Assembly (NCBI GenBank): GCA_023701285.1
Contig: JAMPXH010000017.1
Coordinates: 1-48,667 of the forward strand
Length of the DNA: 48,667 nt
DNA from: Candidatus Didemnitutus sp.
GTDB lineage: Bacteria; Verrucomicrobiota; Verrucomicrobiia; Opitutales; Opitutaceae
Reading direction: 5' to 3'
This document shows, in pieces, positions 16,982 to 25,824 of this stretch. A program made the position numbers and the translations under genes. Position 1 is the stretch's first letter. Every line of letters begins with the position of its first letter. The notes beneath the pieces are model-generated. The model made no database searches. It was not told where the DNA came from and saw only the letters and a program-made list of their open reading frames with translations.

Positions 16982-17230
16982 ATGAACCTCATGAAAACCG
17001 CTCTGATCTCCCTCCTCGCCGCGACCTTCGTCGGTCTCGTTTCCTTCGCGAGCGGTGCCTTCGACGCCGCCTACTTCGTCTCCGCCCTGCTCGCCACCGC
17101 GCTCGTCGCGTGGACGCTCGAACAATACAGCCGCGAGCCGCGGCCGCTCACCCTTGCCAGTCCCATCCGCCTTCCGGCGCCGATCGGCGTCCGTCACGCC
17201 GTGAAGCAAGTCGGCCGGCTTGCCGCCTGA
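16982..17230 (+). CDS. Small membrane protein of unknown function
   Basis: An 82-residue protein with two hydrophobic segments (about 5-24 and 29-46) and a short polar C-terminus. I recognise no family. The ATG at 16982 begins a membrane-type N-terminus (MNLMKTALISLLAATF), while the upstream open frame encodes Arg-rich shadow sequence, so this start is preferred. A strong terminator follows directly, which supports a real gene. It is divergent from the M3 peptidase. Confidence 0.65.
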   Translation: MNLMKTALISLLAATFVGLVSFASGAFDAAYFVSALLATALVAWTLEQYSREPRPLTLASPIRLPAPIGVRHAVKQVGRLAA

Positions 17231-17251
17231 AAAGCGGATGTAACAACCGGC

Positions 17252-17283
17252 AGCGGCTCCGGGGCGACCCGGCGCCGCTTTTT
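17252..17283 (+). terminator. Rho-independent terminator after the small membrane protein
   Basis: AGCGGCTCCGGG (17252-17263) pairs with CCCGGCGCCGCT (17268-17279) with a single mismatch and a GCGA loop, then a T-run to 17283. It abuts the stop codon of the convergent lipoprotein gene. Confidence 0.88.
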
Positions 17284-17719
17284 ATTTGGCCGTGACCTCG
17301 ATCGTGCCGGCGCCCTGCAGCTTGTGCGCCTGCGTGTTGTCGCCGTAGAGGCGGAGCTTGAGGTTCGATTCGATCCGGTAGCGCACCGCGCCCTGCGGCC
17401 AGGCGGCGCCCTTCTCGAGCGCGAGCGGTCCGCTCTGCGTGGCACTCTGCTGCGGCGCCACGGCCGTGGGACTGGCGATGGTCAGCGTGCCAAGCAGACG
17501 GTCCTGCACGTAGATGCGGTGCGTGGCGCTGGCGAAGTTGTAGGGGCCGACGTTCGGGTTGACGAGGGTCACCGTCGCCGTGGCCGTGCCGTCCGCCGCG
17601 CGCTCGAGCGCGGTCAGCTCCAGCCCGAGGCCCATCATGGGACGCGAGGAATTGCCGCAACCGCCGACGAGCCACACGAGTCCCAGCGCCACGAACGCCA
17701 CGAGCAGAAATTTTTTCAT
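17282..17719 (-). CDS. LEA2/WHy-like lipoprotein
   Basis: A 145-residue protein with a lipoprotein signal peptide: MKKFLLVAFVALGLVWLVGGC, where Cys21 follows a VGG lipobox. The mature part (LGLELTALERAADGTATATV, then TLVNPN) fits the water-stress and hypersensitive-response (WHy/LEA_2) beta-sandwich, known from desiccation-linked LEA14 proteins and common in bacterial lipoproteins. The likely location is the periplasmic face of a membrane. The role is unknown, with a stress-protective function a guess from the family. The upstream open frame (to 17836) is Arg-rich and lacks a signal, so the ATG at 17719 is the start. Confidence 0.75.
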   Translation of the reverse strand: MKKFLLVAFVALGLVWLVGGCGNSSRPMMGLGLELTALERAADGTATATVTLVNPNVGPYNFASATHRIYVQDRLLGTLTIASPTAVAPQQSATQSGPLALEKGAAWPQGAVRYRIESNLKLRLYGDNTQAHKLQGAGTIEVTAK

Positions 17720-17795
17720 CCCGCGCAGTGTGCGCGCGCGTCCGGGCGCGGCAAGGCCGGAAGCTCGCTGCCGGCGTGGCGTCGGCCGGGGCGGG

Positions 17796-18419
17796 CTACT
17801 TTTTCTTCTTCGTGTCGCCCTTGCCGCCGTCGGCACGGCCGAGTTCGAACTGCGCCATGGCGCCGACCGCGGCCAGCACGAGGATCGCGGGGAACATCCA
17901 GCCGTTGCTGTCGATCAGCGCCGGGAACTGCTGCGGCTGCCGGTAGTAATACACCCAGTCGAGCTCCGCCGTGAAGTAGGTCACCGCCACGAGCGCGCGG
18001 AACGACCCCAGCAGCGCCGTGGCCAGCACGATCAGCACCTTCTGCAGCTTCACGGCCGCGACGCCGCCGATCACGCCGGTGACGATGGCCACCAGCAGGG
18101 CGACCATGTGGTTGAAATGCGCCAGCAGCAGCACCGCCAGCGTCGCGCCGAAGCCGAAGCCCGCCACGAACACCGCCGCGAGGTAGAGCAGGAAGGCGAG
18201 CGCCGCGCCGCCCAGCGCGCCGACGAACAGCGCCGCCAGCTCCACCGTGGAGTCGAAGCCCAGCGCCAGCACCGCCGCCTGCGCCAGCAACCCGCCCGCG
18301 AGCGCTCCGACCAGCGCCACGGTGACCTTGAACACGCGATACCCGAAGAAACAGTCGAGCAACCCCCACGCGATGGCGGCGAGGGAGATCCACGGGTAAA
18401 GCTCGGGGTCGAACGGCAC
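17796..18419 (-). CDS. DUF4203-like multi-helix membrane protein
   Basis: A protein of about 207 residues with six or seven hydrophobic helices rich in Gly and Ala. It includes the GYRVFKVTVALVGALAGG segment typical of DUF4203/TMEM198-type proteins, and ends in a Lys-rich cytoplasmic tail (DTKKKK). The function of the family in bacteria is not established. The start is uncertain: a GTG at 18419 gives MPFDPELYPW, whereas the longer frame from a TTG at 18455 would begin inside a hairpin that overlaps the stop codon of the upstream transporter. I prefer 18419. It may be co-transcribed with the two AbgT-type genes upstream. Confidence 0.72.
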   Translation of the reverse strand: MPFDPELYPWISLAAIAWGLLDCFFGYRVFKVTVALVGALAGGLLAQAAVLALGFDSTVELAALFVGALGGAALAFLLYLAAVFVAGFGFGATLAVLLLAHFNHMVALLVAIVTGVIGGVAAVKLQKVLIVLATALLGSFRALVAVTYFTAELDWVYYYRQPQQFPALIDSNGWMFPAILVLAAVGAMAQFELGRADGGKGDTKKKK

Positions 18420-18425
18420 GACGCC

Positions 18426-18469
18426 GAGGCAAAGCGTCCGCTGCGCGCCGCGCAACTGCGCTTTGCCTC
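18426..18469 (-). terminator. 11-bp inverted repeat across the end of the AbgT-family gene
   Basis: GAGGCAAAGCG (18426-18436) and CGCTTTGCCTC (18459-18469) are perfect inverted repeats with a GC-rich 22-nt spacer, and they overlap the stop codon of the gene at 18468-20012. There is no U-tract, so it may be an attenuating or mRNA-stabilising hairpin between the transporter and DUF4203 genes. Confidence 0.5.
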
Positions 18470-20012
18470 AGCGCGCGAGGAACAGTGGCGCGCCCGGCCC
18501 CATCGGCACCCCGAGCCAGATCCAGAGCATCAGCAGGATCGTCCACGCGATGCCGAACGCGACCGAGTAGGGCAGCATCGTGGCGATGAGCGTGCCGATG
18601 CCGGCCTTCGGATCGTATTTGTGGATGAAGGTGAGGATGAGCGGGAAGTAGCTCAGCAGCGGTGTGACGATGTTGGTCACGCTGTCGCCCACGCGGAACG
18701 CGCCCTGCACGAGCTCCGGCGAGTAGCCGAGCAGCATGAACATCGGCACGAACACCGGCGCGAGCAGCGCCCACTTGGCCGAGGCGCTCGACATGATCAG
18801 GTTCACGAGGCTGGCGAAGCCCACCACGGCGATCATCAACAGCATCGGCAGGTCCTGCAGCCCGAGGCGCTGGATGAGCGCGGCGCCCTCGATGGCCGTG
18901 ATCGTGCCGAGGTTCGTCCAGATGAAATACGAGATGAACTGCGCCGCGAAGAACGCCAGGACGATGAACGACGCCATCGACTTCATCGTGTGCGTCATGC
19001 CGGCCACGACCTGGTGGTCGTTGCGGATCGTGCCCGCCGCCACGCCATAGGCCACGCCCGGCACGAAGCCGAAGAGGAAGATGAACGCCACGAGCCCGCG
19101 CATGAACAGCGTGTCCTTGAAATCCGGCTTCAACGGATCGCGCAGGAAGCCGTCCGCCGGCAGCACGCCCGCCAGCACCACGGCGCCGAGCACCGCGACC
19201 GCCGCGCCCGCGGCCAGCAGGCCGCGCTTCTCCTCGCGCGAGAGCGGCTTCAACTCCTCGCGCGGCGCGTCGCCGCGGTAGTCGCCGAGCCGCGGCGCCA
19301 CGATCTTTTCCGTCACCCAGGTGCCGGCGACCGTGACGACCACGGTCGACACGGCCATGAAGTAGTAGTTCGCCGTCGCCGCCACGCTGTAGGTCGGGTC
19401 GACGATGTGCGCCGCCGCCTCGGTCAGGCCGGCGAGCAGCACGTCCACGGAGCCGATGAGGAGATTGGCGCTGTAGCCGCCCGACACGCCGGCGAAGGCC
19501 GCCGCGAGCCCGAGCAGCGGGTGGCGCCCCAGCGCATGGTAGAGCGCGGCCGCCAGCGGCGTGAGCAGCACGTAGCCGACCTCGCTGCCGGCGTTGGACA
19601 TCACGGCGGCGAAGACGACCATCGGCGTGATGAGCTGGCGCGGCGCCGCCAGCACGAAGAGCCGCAGCACCGCGCCCATCAGGCCCGAGTATTCCGCGAG
19701 GCCGATGCCGAGCAGGCAGGTCAGCGAGATGCCCAGCGGCGGGTAGGTGAGGAAATTGCGCACCGCCTCGAGCAGCATGCGATGCAGGCCCTCGACCGAG
19801 AACAGGTTCACCACCGCGATGGTCTGGCCGTTGGCCGGATTGGCGACGGACACACCGGCGGCGTGCAGCACGCCGGAGAGCACCACGACCAGCGCCGCGA
19901 GCAGCGCGAAGAGCGTGGCGGGGTTGGGCAGGGCGTTGCCGGTGCGTTCGACGCCGTTGAGGAAACGCTGGAAGAACGGGACCGGTGCGGCCGGCGGCGG
20001 GGTGGAACTCAT
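18468..20012 (-). CDS. AbgT-family transporter (copy 2)
   Basis: A 514-residue membrane transporter of the AbgT family. It has about twelve helices and the conserved ASAKWALLAPVFVPMFMLLG segment, followed by PELVQGAFRVGDSVTNI. AbgT of E. coli takes up p-aminobenzoyl-glutamate, and other members (MtrF) export antimetabolites; which applies here is unknown. It follows a closely related paralogue (20023-21570) after 10 nt on the same strand, so the pair arose by tandem duplication and is probably one operon. The two proteins align along their whole length with similar N-terminal (FFQRFLN) and C-terminal (LPMGPGA-like) ends. Confidence 0.92.
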   Translation of the reverse strand: MSSTPPPAAPVPFFQRFLNGVERTGNALPNPATLFALLAALVVVLSGVLHAAGVSVANPANGQTIAVVNLFSVEGLHRMLLEAVRNFLTYPPLGISLTCLLGIGLAEYSGLMGAVLRLFVLAAPRQLITPMVVFAAVMSNAGSEVGYVLLTPLAAALYHALGRHPLLGLAAAFAGVSGGYSANLLIGSVDVLLAGLTEAAAHIVDPTYSVAATANYYFMAVSTVVVTVAGTWVTEKIVAPRLGDYRGDAPREELKPLSREEKRGLLAAGAAVAVLGAVVLAGVLPADGFLRDPLKPDFKDTLFMRGLVAFIFLFGFVPGVAYGVAAGTIRNDHQVVAGMTHTMKSMASFIVLAFFAAQFISYFIWTNLGTITAIEGAALIQRLGLQDLPMLLMIAVVGFASLVNLIMSSASAKWALLAPVFVPMFMLLGYSPELVQGAFRVGDSVTNIVTPLLSYFPLILTFIHKYDPKAGIGTLIATMLPYSVAFGIAWTILLMLWIWLGVPMGPGAPLFLAR

Positions 20013-20022
20013 GGCGCGGTAA

Positions 20023-21570
20023 TTACGGCGTGAGGAACAGCCCGGCGCCCGGTCCCATCGGGAGGCGCAGCCAGATCCAGGTCATCAACATGATCGTCCA
20101 CGCGATCAGGAACGCGATCGAGTAGGGCAGCATCGTCGAGATCATCGTGCCGATGCCGGTCTGCGGCAGGTAACGGCTGGCGAAAGTGACGATGAGCGGG
20201 AAATAGGCCATCAGCGGCGTGATGATGTTCGTGCAGCTGTCGCCGACGCGGAACGCGCCCTGCACCAGCTCCGGCGTGAAGCCGAGCAGCATGAACATCG
20301 GCACGAAGACCGGCGCGAGCAGCGCCCACTTCGCCGAGGCGGAGCCGATGAGCAGGTTCACCGTGGCGGTGAAGAACACCAGCGACACCATCAGCAGGAT
20401 CGGGCTGTCCTGCAGGCCCAGCGCCTTGATGCCCGTGGCGCCCTCGATCGCGATGATCGTGCCGAGATTGGTCCAGTTGAACAGCGCGAGGAATTGCGCG
20501 CAGAAGAACGACATCACGATGTAGGACGCCATCGTCGCCATGGAGGCGTCCATGCCGCGGATGACGTCGTGGTCGTTGCGGATCGTCCGCGCGCCCAACC
20601 CGTAGGCCAGACCCGAGGCCAGCCCGTAGAGGAAGATGAAGAAGATCAGCCCCCGCATGAAATACGAGGTGAGCAGGCCGGGTTGCTTCGGATCGATCAG
20701 GAACCCGTCCGCGGGCACGAGGCCCCAGGCGATGATGCCGGTGATGGCGACGTTCACCGCGAGCGTCCAGGCCAGGCCGCGTTTCTCGGCGGCGGTCAGC
20801 GGCGTGATGGGCTCGCGCGCGGCGTCGCCCCGGTATTCGCCGAGGCGGGGTTCGACGATCTTCTCGGTCACGAACCAGCCCGTGGCGGTGAGCAGGAAGG
20901 TCGCGGCCACGAGGAAATAGTAGTTGGCCGTCGCGTAGACGACGTAGCCGGGCTTGATGCCGGCGGTGGTGGCGGCGGCCTGGGTGATGCCGGCGAGCAG
21001 CGGGTCGATCGTGCCGAGCAGGAGGTTGGCGCTGAAGCCGCCCGACACGCCTGCGAACGCCGCCGCCAGGCCCGCCAGCGGGTGCCGGCCCACGGCGTGG
21101 AACAGCGCCGCGCCGAGCGGGATGAAGAGCACGTAGCCGACGTCGCCGCCCGAGTGCGACATGATGCCGCCGAAGATCACCATCGGCGTGAGCAGGCGCG
21201 GCGGCGAGTTGAGCACGATCAGCCGCAGCAGCGCCGCGATCAGGCCGGTGCGCTCCGCCACCGCGATGCCCACGAGGCAGGCCAGCACGGTGCCGAGCGG
21301 CGGGAAGCCCGCGAAGTTCGGCACGACGCTCGTGATGAACCGGTGCAGGCCGTCCAGCGAGAGCAGGTTGACCACCGCGATCGTCTGGCCCGTGGCCGGA
21401 TGCACGACCTGCACGCCCATCCGGCTGAACAGCCAGGAGAGCAGGACCACGAGCACCGAGAGCAGCGCGAACAACGTGGACGGGTTGGGCAGGGCGTTGC
21501 CGAGGCGTTCGACGACGTTGAGGAAACGTTGAAACCACGAGCGGCTCCCAGGGGCGTGGGCGGAAGGCAT
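20023..21570 (-). CDS. AbgT-family transporter (copy 1)
   Basis: A 515-residue paralogue of the next gene, with the same layout: short cytoplasmic N-terminus (SWFQRFLNVVERLGNALPNP), about twelve helices, and the signature ASAKWALLAPVFVPMFMLLG followed by TPELVQGAFRVGDS. The family imports p-aminobenzoyl-glutamate or exports folate antimetabolites such as sulfonamides. Strand and spacing (10 nt) make it the first gene of a two-transporter unit. The ATG at 21570 starts the conserved N-terminus. Divergence between the copies suggests different substrates or a heteromeric transporter, but I cannot decide. Confidence 0.92.
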   Translation of the reverse strand: MPSAHAPGSRSWFQRFLNVVERLGNALPNPSTLFALLSVLVVLLSWLFSRMGVQVVHPATGQTIAVVNLLSLDGLHRFITSVVPNFAGFPPLGTVLACLVGIAVAERTGLIAALLRLIVLNSPPRLLTPMVIFGGIMSHSGGDVGYVLFIPLGAALFHAVGRHPLAGLAAAFAGVSGGFSANLLLGTIDPLLAGITQAAATTAGIKPGYVVYATANYYFLVAATFLLTATGWFVTEKIVEPRLGEYRGDAAREPITPLTAAEKRGLAWTLAVNVAITGIIAWGLVPADGFLIDPKQPGLLTSYFMRGLIFFIFLYGLASGLAYGLGARTIRNDHDVIRGMDASMATMASYIVMSFFCAQFLALFNWTNLGTIIAIEGATGIKALGLQDSPILLMVSLVFFTATVNLLIGSASAKWALLAPVFVPMFMLLGFTPELVQGAFRVGDSCTNIITPLMAYFPLIVTFASRYLPQTGIGTMISTMLPYSIAFLIAWTIMLMTWIWLRLPMGPGAGLFLTP

Positions 21571-21669
21571 CGCGGCATGGAAGGCGTCCCGGGCGGGGCG
21601 TCAACTCAGACCGGCCGGCGAAGGCCGCGTTGCCGGCGCTGGGCGCGGAGCGCGGGGCCGCGCCCGGGC

Positions 21670-21933
21670 TCAGAAGATCGAGACGGCCTGCGCGCTCTCG
21701 AGCACGATCCAGGCGGCGGCGAAGGCGGTGGCCCACATCAGCACGGCCTTGGCGGCGCGGCGGCGGCGCAGGCTGCGCTCGTAGGTGTCGACCGAGTGCG
21801 TGCGGTAGCCGCTGGCCTCGAGGAAACTCACGAATTGCGCCCGGCGCGTGGAGGCCGCCCGCAGCCGCCGGTCGAGCTTCCGCCCGCGGAGGGAGGGCAG
21901 CGAGGACAGGAATTGGCGGAGCGCGCGCTTCAC
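21670..21933 (-). CDS. Small basic protein with C-terminal membrane helix
   Basis: About 87 residues from a GTG at 21933, or 101 from 21975. The first two thirds are very basic (SLRGRKLDRRLRAASTRRAQ), and the C-terminus is a hydrophobic helix (AAKAVLMWATAFAAAWIVL) ending ESAQAVSIF. This fits a tail-anchored or single-pass protein of unknown function, and I recognise no family. It lies upstream of the AbgT pair on the same strand, about 100 nt away. The coherent polar-then-hydrophobic pattern supports a real gene, but an artefact of GC-rich sequence remains possible. Confidence 0.5.
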   Translation of the reverse strand: MKRALRQFLSSLPSLRGRKLDRRLRAASTRRAQFVSFLEASGYRTHSVDTYERSLRRRRAAKAVLMWATAFAAAWIVLESAQAVSIF

Positions 21934-22171
21934 GCTGCGATTCGTTCCGCATTCGCCGCGCACACTCAAGGGCATTCTCCGTTTCGCGCGCGAATTGACG
22001 CAGGCTTTACCCGCGGGCGTCGCGCCTCGTCGCGCGCGCCGCCGGAAAACGCCGCCGCCGGCCCGCGCAATCGGTCGCGCGGCGGAGCGGGCGCTGTTCT
22101 GTCACACGCGCAAAAAGGAGTGGTTTTCCGCTCTCAAACCCAACAACGTCGCCCCCCACCACATCCGCGCC

Positions 22172-23479
22172 ATGCATCATTTCCACTACGTCGGTAACCA
22201 ACTGCACGCCGAGGGAGTCGACCTCGCCGCCGTCGCCCGCCTGCACGGCACGCCGACCTACGTCTACAGCGCGCAGACCATCGCGGACAACTACCGCCGC
22301 CTCGCCGCCAGCCTCGCCGGGCTCGATGTCCGCATCTGTTTCGCCTGCAAGGCCAACTCGAACCTCGCCGTGCTGCGCCACTTCGCGAACCTCGGCGCGG
22401 CCTTCGACCTCGTGAGCGGCGGCGAGCTGCGCCGCGTGCTCGCCGCGGGCGGCCGCGCGGAGGACAGCGTCTTCGCCGGCGTGGGCAAGACCGACGCCGA
22501 GATCCGCCTCGCCCTCGGGGCGGGCGTCTACGGCTTCCACGTCGAGAGCGAGCCCGAGCTCGAACGCATCAACCACCTCGCCGGCCAGCTGGGCAAAAAG
22601 GCCCCCATCGCCATCCGCATCAACCCGGACGTCGACGCCAAGACCCACGCCAAGATCACCACCGGCAAGAGCGAGAACAAGTTCGGCATCCCGCTGAAAT
22701 ACGCCGCCGCCGCCTACGCCGCGGCCGCGAAGTTGCCCCACATCGAGATCCGCGGCGTGCAGATGCACATCGGCTCACAGCTCACCAAGGTCGGCCCCTT
22801 CGTCGAGGCGGTCGAGAAGGTCCTCCCCTTCGTCGCGGAGCTCCAGCGCACCTACGGCATCCGGTATTTCAGCGTCGGTGGCGGCATCGGCATCGTCTAT
22901 CAGGATGCCCTTGCCAGTGGCCAACAGGCTTGGTGGGACGCCCAGCCCGAAGGCGAGCGTCCGCTCACCCCCGAGGCCTACGGCGCCGCGCTCACGCCGC
23001 TCCTCGCCCCGCTCGGCCTGAAGATCCTCCTCGAACCCGGCCGTTTCCTCGTCGGCAACGCCGGCGTGCTCCTCACGCGCGTCGAATACGTCAAGCGCGG
23101 CCACGGCAAGACCTTCGTCATCCTCGACGCCGCGATGAACGACCTCGCGCGCCCCGCGATGTATGACGCCTACCACGAATTCGTGCCCGTCGTGCGCGAG
23201 ACCGAGCGCCCCGCGCTCAAGGCCGACCTCGTCGGCCCGGTCTGCGAGAGCGGCGACTGTTTCGCGAAGGACCGCATGATCCAGGAAATCGGCGAGGGCG
23301 AACTCGGCGTTTTCATGAGCGCCGGCGCCTACGGCCACACCATGGCCAGCCGCTACAACACCCGCGCCCTCCCGGCCGAGGTGTTCGTCTCCGGCACCCG
23401 CTTCGAGGTGGTCAACGTGCGCGAGACCTTCGAAACGATGATTGCCGGCGAGAAGATTCCCGGCTTTCTGAAGGCCTGA
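22172..23479 (+). CDS. lysA: Diaminopimelate decarboxylase
   Basis: A 435-residue fold-III PLP enzyme that decarboxylates meso-diaminopimelate to lysine, the last step of the DAP pathway. The PLP-binding Lys is K60 in CFACKANSN. Other landmarks are VSGGELRRVLAAG, HIGSQLT, FSVGGGIGI, the phosphate-binding LEPGRFLVGNAG, and CESGDCF, which supplies the second-subunit catalytic Cys. The C-terminal MSAGAYGHTMASRYN is also typical. The ATG at 22172 starts the family's usual N-terminus (MHHFHYVGNQLHAEGV); the frame is open further upstream but is Arg-rich there. It is followed by gpsA after 78 nt on the same strand. Confidence 0.96.
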   Translation: MHHFHYVGNQLHAEGVDLAAVARLHGTPTYVYSAQTIADNYRRLAASLAGLDVRICFACKANSNLAVLRHFANLGAAFDLVSGGELRRVLAAGGRAEDSVFAGVGKTDAEIRLALGAGVYGFHVESEPELERINHLAGQLGKKAPIAIRINPDVDAKTHAKITTGKSENKFGIPLKYAAAAYAAAAKLPHIEIRGVQMHIGSQLTKVGPFVEAVEKVLPFVAELQRTYGIRYFSVGGGIGIVYQDALASGQQAWWDAQPEGERPLTPEAYGAALTPLLAPLGLKILLEPGRFLVGNAGVLLTRVEYVKRGHGKTFVILDAAMNDLARPAMYDAYHEFVPVVRETERPALKADLVGPVCESGDCFAKDRMIQEIGEGELGVFMSAGAYGHTMASRYNTRALPAEVFVSGTRFEVVNVRETFETMIAGEKIPGFLKA

Positions 23480-23557
23480 GCGCGGTCGGGTTTCCCGCCG
23501 CGTTCGGGTCGAGCCGCCCGCTGCGGTCCGGCCGCACCCCTCAACCCGTTTCCACCC

Positions 23558-24595
23558 GTGGCTGAAACGCCTCCCCTGCAGTTTGCCGTCATCGGCGCCG
23601 GTGCCTGGGGCACCGCCGTCGCCGCCCATCTCGCCCGCCGCGGCCACCCGGCCGCGCTCGTCGCGCGCCGCCCCGAACACGCCGCCGCCATCGCGGCCGC
23701 ACGCGAGAACCGCGACTACCTGCCCGGCATCCCGTTGCCGGAGACGCTCGCCGTCACGGCCGACCTCGGCGCGGCGTTGCGCGGGACCGACGTGGCCCTG
23801 ATCGCCAGCCCTTCGCACGCCCTGCGCGCGTGGTGCGGGCAGATGCGCGCCGTCCTGGGCGAGGCCGGCCGGCTCCAGCTTTTCATCAGCCTCGTCAAGG
23901 GCCTCGAAGTCGACACCCATTTCCGCGCCAGCGAGGTCATGGCGCAGGTGTTCCCGCAGGTGAACGTCGCCACGCTCACCGGCCCGACCAACGCCGCCGA
24001 GGTCGCCCGCGGCCTGCCCGCGGCGATGTTGCTCGCGGCGGCCCGGCCCGATGCCTGCGTCGGGCGCGTGCAGGCGGCGATGAGCGATTCCGCGCTGCGC
24101 ATCTACACCGGCGACGACCTGCCCGGTGCCGAATACGGCGCCTGCCTCAAGAACATCTACGCCATCGCCGCCGGCCTGTGCGACGGCCTCCGGCTCGGCG
24201 ACAACGCCCGCGCGGCGCTGCTCACGCGCGCCCTCACCTAGATGGTGCGCGTCGGCGAGGCGCTTGGCGCCAAGCGCGAGACGTTCTACGGCCTGAGCGG
24301 CTTCGGCGACCTCGTGGCCACCTGCCACGGCGCATGGAGCCGCAACCGCGAATTCGGCCAGCGCATCGGCGAGGGCGCCACCGTCGAGCAGCTCATGGCC
24401 GGCCGCAAAACTGTGGTCGAAGGCCACCGCACCGCCGACGCCTTCCACGGCCTGTGCCTGGAAAAAGGCATCGCGGCCCCGATCCTCGCCGAGATCCATG
24501 CCATCCTCTATGCGGGCAAGAAACCCGCCGATGCCCTGCGCGCGCTCATGACGCGCGAGCTCAAACCCGAGAGCGCCCGCCCGATGGCGTCTTGA
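23558..24595 (+). pseudogene. gpsA: Glycerol-3-phosphate dehydrogenase gene interrupted by an in-frame amber codon
   Basis: A GTG start at 23558 opens a 345-codon frame for NAD(P)-dependent glycerol-3-phosphate dehydrogenase, which makes sn-glycerol 3-phosphate for phospholipids. The N-terminal half has the dinucleotide motif VIGAGAWGTAVA and the catalytic Lys (about K198) in YGACLKNIYAIAAG. Codon 228 (24239-24241) is TAG. The next codon is ATG, and the same frame carries on to the normal end with ETFYGLSGFGDLVATC. Homologues usually have Glu or a similar residue here, so a single GAG-to-TAG change would explain it. If real, it yields a truncated 227-residue protein plus a 117-residue piece (24242-24595) that could be made by reinitiation. 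Alternatives are a sequencing error, amber suppression or a decaying gene with a paralogue elsewhere. Both halves look otherwise well conserved, which argues against long decay. Confidence 0.88.
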
Positions 24596-24666
24596 ACGCG
24601 GCCGAGGTCCGGCCGCCGGGTCGTTTTCGGGCTCGCGCCGTCCGCGCGTCCCGCTGTCTTGCCCTC

Positions 24667-25812
24667 ATGCGATTCCTGCTGGCGTTCGATAAATTCAAGG
24701 ATGCCCTCCCCGCGCCGGAAGCGTGTGCCGTCGCCGCGCAGGCGCTCGGACCGGGACAGGCGACCGAACTCTGCCCGCTGACCGACGGCGGCGAAGGTTT
24801 CTGCTCCATCCTCACGCGCGTCGTCGGCGGCGAACTCGTGACCTGCACGGTCACCGGGCCGCTCGGTGCGCCCGTCTCCGCGCATTACGGGCGGGTCGAC
24901 GTCGCGCAATTGCCTGCGGCGATCCGCACGCGTCTCGGACTCGAGGCGGGCGCGCGCCGCCTCGCGATCGTCGAGATGGCGCAGGCCAGCGGTCTCGCGC
25001 TTGTGCCGGCCGGCCGGCGCGATCCCTGGCAGACCACCTCGCGCGGCACCGGTGAGTTGATCGCCGCGGCAGCCGACGCGGGAGCGGACGCGATCCTTCT
25101 CGGTGTCGGCGGCAGCGCCACGCACGACGCCGGCCTCGGCGCGCTTACCGCCCTCGGGCTCGAGTGTCGGACGACAGACGGCGCGCGCCTCGATCCGCCC
25201 GTGCCCCAGACTTGGGCCGCGCTCGCGGCGGTCGCGGGCCAGCTTCGTCCGTTGCCGCCGCTCTTCGTCGCCTGCGACGTGACCAACCCGCTCATGGGCA
25301 CCTTCGGTGCCGCGTCGGTTTACGCTCCGCAAAAGGGCCTGCAGCCAGAGGACTTCACCCGCCTCGAATACATGACCGGCCGCATGGCAGCGCTGCTCTG
25401 CACGCACGCGAAGAAGCATCCGCTCCTCTGCGAGACGCCCGGCGCGGGCGCGGCCGGCGGCCTGGCCTTCGGTTTGCTGGCTGCGGCGGACGCCACGCTG
25501 GTGCCCGGCTTCGAACTCGTGGCGGAGTGGCTCGATCTCGACGCGAAGCTCGCGGCCTGCGACGTGGTGCTCACCGGCGAGGGGCGCTTCGACGCCAGTT
25601 CCCTGCAAGGCAAGGGGCCGGGCGCAGTCGTGCGGCGCGCCCTCGACCTCGGCAAGCCGGTGCACGTGTTCGCCGGGGCCGTGGATCTGCCGGAGCCGGT
25701 CGCGGCGTTGCGGAAGCATGCGCTCTCGCCCTCCGGCCTTCCGCTCGCCGAGGCGCTCGCCGCCACGCGCGCGCACCTGGCCGCCGCGGTGCGGGCGGAG
25801 TTCGGGCCTTGA
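24667..25812 (+). CDS. Glycerate kinase
   Basis: A 381-residue protein of the GlxK/GarK glycerate kinase family (PF02595), which phosphorylates glycerate to a phosphoglycerate that enters glycolysis. Recognisable parts are the N-terminal FDKFKDALPAPEA, the LTDGGEGF motif, GVGGSATHDAGLG in the middle, PGAGAAGGLAFGL and the ligand region TGEGRFDASSLQGKGP. The length is normal. The ATG at 24667 starts this conserved N-terminus. It follows gpsA after 71 nt and precedes the IMPase-like gene by 12 nt, so the latter two are probably co-transcribed. Whether 2- or 3-phosphoglycerate is made is not evident from the sequence. Confidence 0.93.
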   Translation: MRFLLAFDKFKDALPAPEACAVAAQALGPGQATELCPLTDGGEGFCSILTRVVGGELVTCTVTGPLGAPVSAHYGRVDVAQLPAAIRTRLGLEAGARRLAIVEMAQASGLALVPAGRRDPWQTTSRGTGELIAAAADAGADAILLGVGGSATHDAGLGALTALGLECRTTDGARLDPPVPQTWAALAAVAGQLRPLPPLFVACDVTNPLMGTFGAASVYAPQKGLQPEDFTRLEYMTGRMAALLCTHAKKHPLLCETPGAGAAGGLAFGLLAAADATLVPGFELVAEWLDLDAKLAACDVVLTGEGRFDASSLQGKGPGAVVRRALDLGKPVHVFAGAVDLPEPVAALRKHALSPSGLPLAEALAATRAHLAAAVRAEFGP

Positions 25813-25824
25813 ACCCTGTTGCCG

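Noticed and set aside
17559-20033. An 824-codon plus-strand frame opposite the AbgT-family gene
   Set aside because: It is rich in Arg, His, Glu and Gln, has no domain, and lies opposite a clear membrane transporter.
21976-22171. A lysine riboswitch upstream of lysA
   Set aside because: The leader is short and GC-rich, with none of the conserved stems or loop motifs of that riboswitch.
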